Below are positions 49,246-56,098 of a DNA stretch of 56,098 bases, piece by piece. The notes beneath the pieces were generated by a model. That model was not told the DNA's origin. It saw only the letters and a list, made by a program, of their open reading frames with translations, and ran no database searches. Source of the stretch: Woeseia sp. (GTDB lineage: Bacteria; Pseudomonadota; Gammaproteobacteria; Steroidobacterales; Woeseiaceae); NCBI GenBank assembly GCA_013003155.1, contig JABDKF010000215.1, positions 1-56,098 of the forward strand. Direction: 5' to 3'. Every line of letters starts with the position of its first letter. The stretch's first letter is position 1. The translations under genes were made by a program, and so were the position numbers.

Positions 49246-50322
49246 TCAAGGCCCGGGCGGTCGCTCCGCGACGGTCAATTGTACGAGAAAGCGCTGGCCG
49301 TCGCGCCAGCAGCTCATGTCCACTGTATCGCCAGGCTCAAGGCCCGCGACGATCAGCAGAGCTTGCTGGCGGCTGCGGATGGCTTCGCCATTGATGGTCA
49401 GAATGACGTCACCCGGCAGTAGCCCGGCAGCTTCTGCCGGCCCGCTCGGAATCACCGTTTGCAGCACGATGCCCAGGTCTGGCTCCAAACCCAGCGCCGC
49501 TGCTTCTGCCGGCGCCAGCTCGGCGGGTTCGAGGCCGACCCAACCCCGGATAACCCGGCCATCCTGCTTGATTGCGGCGACGACGCCGCGGACCAGATCT
49601 ACCGGTATCGCGAAACTGATCCCTTCAGTACCGGCGTCCTGAGCAAGCACCGCCGTATTGATTCCGACGAGTTCACCGAGGCTATTTATAAGCGCTCCGC
49701 CTGAATTGCCCTCATTAATCGCGGCGTCAGTTTGAATAAAGTTTTCGAAGGTCATAAGACCGAGGAGACCGCGACCCGTCGCGCTGACAATTCCCTGTGT
49801 TACGGTTTTCGTCAGGCCGTAAGGATTGCCAATTGCAAGTACCACGTCGCCGATTCGCAACTGGCTGGAGCGGCCCAGCGGTATCGCCGGAAGCACGCCG
49901 AGTTCCACTTTCAGCAGCGCGAGATCCGTTTCGGCATCAAAGCCGACAACCTGTGGGTCGGCGATCCGGCCGTCTGCCAGCTGCACCCGGATTTCCGCGG
50001 CTTCTGCGACGACATGGTAGTTGGTGACCAGCAGACCCTCGCTATCGATGATAACGGCTGAGCCAAGACTCGTGTTCAGGCGCAGCAGAGGGGCATCGTC
50101 AGTGGCTTCTGTTCCGGCAATCCGCCGGCGCGTGTAGACGTTGGCGACGGACGGCGCACTTCTGTCAACGGCATCCGCGTAGCTTGCGGGCGCCGGCGCG
50201 AGCAGCGGACCGTTGCTGCCGGACAGCCATTCCGGTCGCAAGAGCACCACGAGAAATGCGGCGGCTAGCCCGATGCACGCCGATTGCAGCAAGAACAGCA
50301 CGACGGGCTTGATACGGGCCAA
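49246..50322 (-). CDS. degS: DegS-type trypsin-like serine protease with one PDZ domain
   Basis: LVTNYHVV (His), DLALLKVE (Asp), NEGNSGGALINSLGELVGINTA (Ser), PDZ. TTG at 50322 is preceded by GGAGGAATCAA, so it is a better start than the track start at 50403. Confidence 0.9.
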   Translation of the reverse strand: MARIKPVVLFLLQSACIGLAAAFLVVLLRPEWLSGSNGPLLAPAPASYADAVDRSAPSVANVYTRRRIAGTEATDDAPLLRLNTSLGSAVIIDSEGLLVTNYHVVAEAAEIRVQLADGRIADPQVVGFDAETDLALLKVELGVLPAIPLGRSSQLRIGDVVLAIGNPYGLTKTVTQGIVSATGRGLLGLMTFENFIQTDAAINEGNSGGALINSLGELVGINTAVLAQDAGTEGISFAIPVDLVRGVVAAIKQDGRVIRGWVGLEPAELAPAEAAALGLEPDLGIVLQTVIPSGPAEAAGLLPGDVILTINGEAIRSRQQALLIVAGLEPGDTVDMSCWRDGQRFLVQLTVAERPPGP

Positions 50323-50402
50323 TTGATTCCTCCAAAATATTCTGTCTTTACAGCTAGTTCGCGTACCGAGAAACTCACCTTGTCGGCGCCGCGATATAGC
50401 CA

Positions 50403-50496
50403 ATTTTGAGCAGCCCCGTGTATAATGCCGCCTGGTTCCGCACCCAGTCCCGAAACCTTAAGTCATCCTGACTTAAATAACGGGGCTGCTGCAAAT
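50403..50496 (+). promoter_or_regulatory. Nested inverted-repeat / three-way-junction-like element upstream of petA
   Basis: Outer arms AGCAGCCCCG (50409-50418) / CGGGGCTGCT (50481-50490) plus 4 bp beyond a 2x2 mismatch; inner arms GGTTCCG/CGAAACC (50434-50440/50451-50457) and TTAAGTCA-TCC-TGACTTAA (50458-50476). Confidence 0.45.
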
Positions 50497-50557
50497 CTAC
50501 CAGTTTTTGAATCAAGCAAAGAAATAGCGGCTCTGAGCCTGCGTATGGGAGCGCCTG

Positions 50558-51139
50558 ATGACAGACGACGTTGATCGCAACAGACGTCATTTTCTTACCG
50601 TAGCCACGGCGGTAACCGGCGGGGCGGGCGTTGTGCTGGCCGCGATTCCTTTTTTATCGTCGCTGAAACCCAGTGCTCGGGCGCAGGCGTTGGGTGCCCC
50701 CGTCGAGGTGCCGCTCGACTCGCTTGAGCCGGGCGCGATGATTCGGGTCATCTGGCGCGGCAAACTGGTCTATGTGGTGCGCCGCGACGAGGCGATGCTG
50801 TCGCGCTTGCCGGAAACGGACGCGCTGCTGCGCGATCCCGAGTCCGAGGTGGATCAGCAACCGCCCTATGCGGTGAACGAATATCGCTCGGTGCGACCCG
50901 AGTATCTGGTCGTTGAAGGGTCTTGTACCCATCTGGGCTGTGCGCCACTGCCGGAGTTTGAGGTCGTGCCCGCCGAAAACTGGTATGGCGGATTTTTCTG
51001 TCCTTGCCACGGGTCGAGGTTTGATCTGGCCGGGCGCGTCTACAAAGGCGTGCCCGCACCGACCAACCTGCGGGTTCCGCCGTACCGCTTTATCCGTGAT
51101 GACGTCATCATTATTGGCGCCGACACAGGAGCAGCGTAA
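50558..51139 (+). CDS. petA: Ubiquinol-cytochrome c reductase iron-sulfur (Rieske) subunit
   Basis: CTHLGC...[26 protein letters not shown] Rieske motifs. Confidence 0.97.
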   Translation: MTDDVDRNRRHFLTVATAVTGGAGVVLAAIPFLSSLKPSARAQALGAPVEVPLDSLEPGAMIRVIWRGKLVYVVRRDEAMLSRLPETDALLRDPESEVDQQPPYAVNEYRSVRPEYLVVEGSCTHLGCAPLPEFEVVPAENWYGGFFCPCHGSRFDLAGRVYKGVPAPTNLRVPPYRFIRDDVIIIGADTGAA

Positions 51140-52393
51140 ATGGCGCGTATTGAATCAGAGGTCGGAACGCCGAAGGGCGGACTGCTGAAATGGATCGACG
51201 ACAGGTTCCCGCTCTCCTCGACGATGCGGCAGCACGTTACAGAGTATTACGCGTCAAAGAACTTCAACATCTGGTACGTGTTCGGTGTGCTTGCGATGGT
51301 CGTGCTCGTGATTCAGCTCGTCACCGGAATTTTCCTGACGATGAATTACAAGCCAGACGCTTCCGAGGCGTTTGCGTCTGTTGAATACATCATGCGCGAT
51401 GTCGAATGGGGCTGGCTCATTCGCTACATGCATTCCACCGGCGCATCGTTCTTTTTTATTGTCGTCTACCTGCACATGTTTCGGGCAATGCTCTACGGCT
51501 CCTACAAAAAGCCGCGCGAGCTGATCTGGATTATTGGCATGCTGATATTCCTGGTCCTGATGGCCGAGGCGTTTGCTGGCTACCTGCTGCCCTGGGGGCA
51601 GATGTCCTATTGGGGCGCGCAAGTCATTATTTCCCTGTTTGGCGCCATACCGTTTGTCGGCGACGCCATAGTTGAAATAATCCGCGGCGACTACTCAATC
51701 TCCGATATCACGCTGAATCGCTTCTTTGCACTGCACGTCATTGCATTGCCGTTGGCGCTAATCGGTCTTGTGTTCGTGCACATCGTCGCGCTGCACGAAG
51801 TGGGTTCCAATAATCCGGACGGTATCGAGATTAAGGAAAAGAAGGGGCCTGACGGCGTGCCATTGGATGGCGTTGCATTCCACCCGTACCACACCAGCAA
51901 GGACCTTGTCGCGATCATTGTTTTCCTGATGATATTTTCCTTTGTCGTGTTTTTCGCGCCAGACATGGGCGGTTACTTTCTGGAGCACGCGAACTTTGAG
52001 CCAGCCAACACCATGGCAACGCCTGAGCATATCGCGCCAGTCTGGTATTTCACGCCTTACTACGCCATTTTGCGGGCGGTTCCCGACAAGTTATGGGGCG
52101 CCATCCTGATGGGCGCGGCCGTGATGCTGCCATTCTTTCTGCCGTGGCTGGATCGGTCGCGGGTTCGATCGATTCGTTACCGCGGCTGGATATACAAAAG
52201 CGCGTTGGCATTATTTGTACTCAGCTTCCTGATGTTAGGCTGGCTTGGACTTCAGCCTGCTGAAGACGTCTACGTAACCTTGGCCCGTATATTTTCCGTC
52301 ATCTATTTCGGCTTCTTCCTGTTGATGCCGTACTACTCCTCGATCGACAAGACCAAGCCGGTGCCAGACAGGGTGGTTTACAATGCTGATTAA
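51140..52393 (+). CDS. petB: Cytochrome b subunit of the bc1 complex
   Basis: NIWYVFGVLAMVVLVIQLVTGIFLTMNYKPDASEAFASVEYIMRDVEWGWLIRYMHSTGASFFFIVVYLHMFR; LLPWGQMSYWGAQVI. Confidence 0.98.
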   Translation: MARIESEVGTPKGGLLKWIDDRFPLSSTMRQHVTEYYASKNFNIWYVFGVLAMVVLVIQLVTGIFLTMNYKPDASEAFASVEYIMRDVEWGWLIRYMHSTGASFFFIVVYLHMFRAMLYGSYKKPRELIWIIGMLIFLVLMAEAFAGYLLPWGQMSYWGAQVIISLFGAIPFVGDAIVEIIRGDYSISDITLNRFFALHVIALPLALIGLVFVHIVALHEVGSNNPDGIEIKEKKGPDGVPLDGVAFHPYHTSKDLVAIIVFLMIFSFVVFFAPDMGGYFLEHANFEPANTMATPEHIAPVWYFTPYYAILRAVPDKLWGAILMGAAVMLPFFLPWLDRSRVRSIRYRGWIYKSALALFVLSFLMLGWLGLQPAEDVYVTLARIFSVIYFGFFLLMPYYSSIDKTKPVPDRVVYNAD

Positions 52394-53144
52394 GAAAGGG
52401 ATTCTGCTTGGCTCTTGGTTGCTGCTGGCTACCGGCGCGGCGTTTGCTGCCAGTTCCGGCCCTGAACTCGAGAAAGCCGGAAACGACGTCGAGAACATCG
52501 CGTCGCTGCAGCGCGGCGCGCGCAATTTCATGAACTATTGCTCGGGCTGTCATTCTGCCAAGTACGTTCGGTATACGACGATTGCCAAGGATCTTGAGCT
52601 GTCGGAGGACCAGGTTGTCGCAAACCTGATGTTCAATGCTGACAAGACGTTTGAAACGATCAAGGTCAATATGCCCGAAGATGATGCCCGCCGCTGGTTC
52701 GGCCAGGCGCCGCCCGATTTGTCGCTGATGGCCCGGTCGAAAGGCACTGACTACATCTACAATTTCTTGCGCGGTTTTTACCTCGATGCGGATAGCCCGA
52801 CCGGCGTTGACAATCTTTACCTTGGCGGCACATCAATGCCTCATGTTTTGTGGGAGCTGCAAGGTTTTCGGGAGGCTGAATTTGCGGTCGAACAGGATAC
52901 GGGCGAAGACGGCGAAACGGTAGCCGTCACGCATTTTGAGAGTTTCAAGCCTGTGATTGCCGGATCAATGAGTGCAGAAAATTTTGATGCATTTGTACGT
53001 GATACGGTCAATTTCCTGGAATACATCAGCGAGCCGATTCGCAGCACGAGACGAGTGCTCGGGACCTGGGTGCTGATGTTCCTGATTTTCTTTTACATCA
53101 TTGCCTCGATGTTGAAGAAACAAATCTGGAAGGACGTGTCCTAG
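52383..53144 (+). CDS. petC: Cytochrome c1
   Basis: NYCSGCHSAKYVRY heme motif; GTDYIYNFLRGFY; TSMPHVLWELQG; C-terminal TM anchor. Confidence 0.96.
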   Translation: MLIKKGILLGSWLLLATGAAFAASSGPELEKAGNDVENIASLQRGARNFMNYCSGCHSAKYVRYTTIAKDLELSEDQVVANLMFNADKTFETIKVNMPEDDARRWFGQAPPDLSLMARSKGTDYIYNFLRGFYLDADSPTGVDNLYLGGTSMPHVLWELQGFREAEFAVEQDTGEDGETVAVTHFESFKPVIAGSMSAENFDAFVRDTVNFLEYISEPIRSTRRVLGTWVLMFLIFFYIIASMLKKQIWKDVS

Positions 53145-53233
53145 GCCGAATGCGTAGCGCTGGCGTGACGCGCCTTTGATCGCACCGCGCCTGGCCAATT
53201 CTTATACTTTATTAGTTCCGAGGGGACTTCACT

Positions 53234-53863
53234 ATGGCAGTTATTGCCAACCGACGCTCTGTAATGACACTTTTCTCCAGGCCGACTTGTATCCACAGTC
53301 ATCGTACGAGGCTGGTACTGGCAGAAAAAAATATCAATATCGAGATCGCAAATGTCGACGGTCCGGATCTTCCTGAAGACTTGATGGACCTGAATCCCTA
53401 CCACACGGTTCCGACTTTGGTCGACCGTGACCTCGTGCTCTACGACTCGCGGGTAATCATTGAGTATCTGGACGAACGTTTTCCGCACCCGCCCTTGATG
53501 CCGGTGGATCCGGTAACCCGAGCGCAATTCCGCTTGGCATTATTTCGGATCGAAACAGACTGGTATCGAATTGCCGAGGAGTTCGAGTCTGACGGCGATC
53601 GCAAGTTAAGTGTCAAATCCAAGAAGTTATTACGTGAAAGTATTCTCGCGAGCGCAGACTTGTTCGGCGCAGGAACGTACTTCCTTAGCGAGGATTTTTC
53701 GCTCGTTGATTGCAGTATCGCCCCAATTTTATGGCGGCTACCGTTATATGGCATTGATCTGGGATCGAAAGCGGAGCCCATAGAGGAGTACGCGAATCGC
53801 GTATTCGCGCGCCCGTCATTCCAGGATAGCCTGACCGAACTGGAACAGGAAATGCGCATGTAA
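53234..53863 (+). CDS. sspA: Stringent starvation protein A
   Basis: GST-fold (RSVMTLFSRPTCIHSHRTRLVLAEKNINIEI; NPYHTVPTLVDRDLVLYDSRVIIEYLDERFPHPPLMPVDPVTRA). Confidence 0.95.
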   Translation: MAVIANRRSVMTLFSRPTCIHSHRTRLVLAEKNINIEIANVDGPDLPEDLMDLNPYHTVPTLVDRDLVLYDSRVIIEYLDERFPHPPLMPVDPVTRAQFRLALFRIETDWYRIAEEFESDGDRKLSVKSKKLLRESILASADLFGAGTYFLSEDFSLVDCSIAPILWRLPLYGIDLGSKAEPIEEYANRVFARPSFQDSLTELEQEMRM

Positions 53864-53907
53864 CATATTGTTTTTGAGCGGCATGGCGTGCCCAGCGTGC
53901 GCCAGCA

Positions 53908-54042
53908 ATGGTATCCTTAACGAAACAATTTATAGCCGCAAGTTGCACCGTCGCTGACGCGATTTCGCCCGTCAACGATTTGCTAAGAAAAAATTTGCTA
54001 AGAAAAGATTTGCTAAGAAAAAGTCGGGAGCCCCAGATTTGA
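53908..54042 (+). CDS. Candidate small upstream ORF (44 aa) overlapping the sspB start
   Basis: MVSLTKQFIAASCTVADAISPVNDLLRKNLLRKDLLRKSREPQI*; the TGA stop (54040-54042) overlaps the sspB TTG start (54039-54041). Below the length cutoff of the ORF track; no strong SD seen. Confidence 0.35.
   Translation: MVSLTKQFIAASCTVADAISPVNDLLRKNLLRKDLLRKSREPQI
53977..54021 (+). repeat. Three tandem 15-bp repeats in the sspA-sspB intergenic region
   Basis: gatttgctaagaaaa / aatttgctaagaaaa / gatttgctaagaaaa; only one base differs between copies. Confidence 0.97.
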
Positions 54043-54437
54043 GCACCCCCAGTCGCTCAAAAAGACCGTACCTCATTCGTGCGATGCACGAATGGATGGG
54101 CGACAATGGCAATACTCCGCACATTGTCGTCGACGCATCGGCCGAAGGTGTCGTCGTTCCGCAAGAACACGTCAAAGACGGCAAGATAATCCTGAATATC
54201 AGTAATTCTGCTGCCCACAACTTAAATATGACGAACGAGGCGGTGAGTTTCCGGGCACGGTTTTCCGGAGTAGCGTTCGACGTCTGGGTGCCGGTAGTTT
54301 CAGTGCTTGGCATCTATGCGAAAGAAACGGGCCAGGGCATGATTTTTTCGCAGGGTGCGAATCAGCCGGAGCCACCGGATCCGGAAATAAAAGACGTGCC
54401 ACGCGCCGGCCGTTCACACTTGAAGGTCGTAAAATAA
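54039..54437 (+). CDS. sspB: ClpXP protease specificity-enhancing factor SspB
   Basis: STPSRSKRPYLIRAMHEWMGDNGNTPHIVVDAS...VPQEHVKDGKIILNISNSAAHNLNMTNEAVSFRARFSG. TTG start with GGGAG about 8-10 nt upstream. Confidence 0.95.
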   Translation: MSTPSRSKRPYLIRAMHEWMGDNGNTPHIVVDASAEGVVVPQEHVKDGKIILNISNSAAHNLNMTNEAVSFRARFSGVAFDVWVPVVSVLGIYAKETGQGMIFSQGANQPEPPDPEIKDVPRAGRSHLKVVK

Positions 54438-54456
54438 AAGCCGTCGAGAGTCGCTG

Positions 54457-55047
<591 letters not shown>

Positions 55048-55051
55048 TTAG

Positions 55052-55426
55052 TCAGGCTCCGGGTCTGAATGCATCCTGTATCCATTGTAGCGCGTATTGA
55101 CCATCCGACCGGCCGTCTATGGCAACAACATCGAAACGAACGGCGCAGGACTGCCACCGTTTGGAGCGCGACAGGTACCAGGATGCCGTTTGCGCAAGTT
55201 TTCGCTGTTTGTTGCGATCGATCGATTCGACTGCGCTGATCAAATTCCTGGCACGTCGAAAGCGCACTTCAGCAAAAACCAGCAGTTGGTCCGACCGCAT
55301 GACCAGGTCAATTTCGCCGAAACGGCAGCGAATGTTGCGGTCAACGTAACGCAGGCCATGACGCTCGAGAAATTTTCGCGCATACACTTCCGCCCTGGCG
55401 CCTTTCGTAGCTGTGCGTCCATGCAT
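55052..55426 (-). CDS. yraN: UPF0102 / YraN family endonuclease-like protein
   Basis: KGARAEVYARKFLERHGLRYVDRNIRCRFGEIDLVMRSDQLLVFAEVRFRR. The true start is likely MHGRTATKG at 55426, not the track start at 55684. Confidence 0.9.
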   Translation of the reverse strand: MHGRTATKGARAEVYARKFLERHGLRYVDRNIRCRFGEIDLVMRSDQLLVFAEVRFRRARNLISAVESIDRNKQRKLAQTASWYLSRSKRWQSCAVRFDVVAIDGRSDGQYALQWIQDAFRPGA

Positions 55427-55439
55427 GTGCGGTAATCGC

Positions 55440-56098
55440 TCAGCGCCCGCTGGCATCCCCGCTCGCGCCGGCTTCCTGGTTTGGCAAGTCAATACGGCCA
55501 GGCGGCAGTGCGTCGACGGGCAGGCGGCGTTGTTGATCGCCCGGTGCGGCGACCGGCTCGCCACCTTCAAACCGGGCCCAGGCAAGTTTGCGGTGAATCC
55601 GTCCGTCTTGATCCATGTACAAGCGACCTGTGGCACCGTCCACTTCAGGCATCCCCTTAAAACGCATCGAATGTAAATTCGCAATCAGTTGATAGGCATC
55701 AAAACCAAGCGCATGCAATCGACCCAGACTTTGTTGTTCGGGAAAAAGTTCGCGAAACTGACTGACGAGATCCGCGATCCACGGCTGCGGAGCGACTATC
55801 CAGGGTGTGTCAGCAAACATTATGCCGTTAAGGTCCGAATTGGAGCGTCCGTCCATTGCGTAGATGCGCGAGGTTGAGTAGACGGGGAGGTCACCCGCGT
55901 AATGAAACTTCAGCTGGGATTTCAACAGGCGGCCCTGCTGCGCGGTCGCAGCAAGAAATATGAAGTCCGCGTCTTGCCTGCGCCGCGGGTCGTATTGTAG
56001 TGGCCCGCCAATATTTGCCCGCAGCCGCTGATAGCGTTGCACGCTTTCGGTGAGCAACATCAGGTTTTCAATTTCGAATGAAAAATCATTCTTATCCG
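55440..56098 (-). CDS. lpoA: Penicillin-binding protein activator LpoA (LppC family), C-terminal part; continues past the right edge
   Basis: RRRQDADFIFLAATAQQGRLLKSQLKFHYAGDLPVYSTSRIYAMDGRSNSDLNGIMFADTPWIV; frame open to the window end (DKNDFSFEIENLMLLTESVQRYQ). Confidence 0.88.
   Translation of the reverse strand, partial: DKNDFSFEIENLMLLTESVQRYQRLRANIGGPLQYDPRRRQDADFIFLAATAQQGRLLKSQLKFHYAGDLPVYSTSRIYAMDGRSNSDLNGIMFADTPWIVAPQPWIADLVSQFRELFPEQQSLGRLHALGFDAYQLIANLHSMRFKGMPEVDGATGRLYMDQDGRIHRKLAWARFEGGEPVAAPGDQQRRLPVDALPPGRIDLPNQEAGASGDASGR

Noticed and set aside
50425-50572. 49-codon plus-strand ORF (MPPGSAPSPETLSHPDLNNG...) before petA
   Set aside because: Its ATG overlaps the TATAAT and its length is compatible with chance; no SD; the structured element explains the region better.

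Overview
This 56 kb window looks like a chromosomal core region of a moderately GC-rich gammaproteobacterium. About 50 protein genes are recognisable. I saw no rRNA, tRNA, CRISPR array, transposase, integrase or prophage genes. Blocks from left to right: a partial two-component-regulator propeller protein (an ORF open at the left edge, so not in the supplied track as such); hldE-waaA; tolC/rhodanese/pcm; a PAS-GGDEF-EAL protein; a pyrophosphate-linked pair (hppA and PPi-type pfp) next to adk; rnd, mpl, hemL, rubredoxin, GumN/TraB and cpdA; metK-ahcY; tkt-gap-pgk-(PhoX-like, antisense)-pyk; a penicillin-acylase-family hydrolase; a MoxR/VWA pair; a patatin; mgtE; rapZ-ptsN-hpf-rpoN-lptBAC-kdsC-kdsD-yrbG; ibaG-murA; degS; petABC; sspA-sspB; diaA/gmhA-yraN-lpoA. 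I found no obvious novel multi-gene system. The best second-look candidates are small-scale. (1) A 44-codon upstream ORF before sspB carries a tandem (D/N)LLRK repeat built on three 15-bp DNA repeats, and its stop overlaps the TTG start of sspB (TTGA). (2) A nested inverted-repeat, three-way-junction-like element of about 94 nt lies just upstream of petABC. (3) Two strong hairpins lie in the hpf leader. (4) The hppA/pfp pair carries residue signatures for K+-independent PPase and PPi-dependent PFK. All calls come from reading motifs and gene order by eye; no search or folding software was run.
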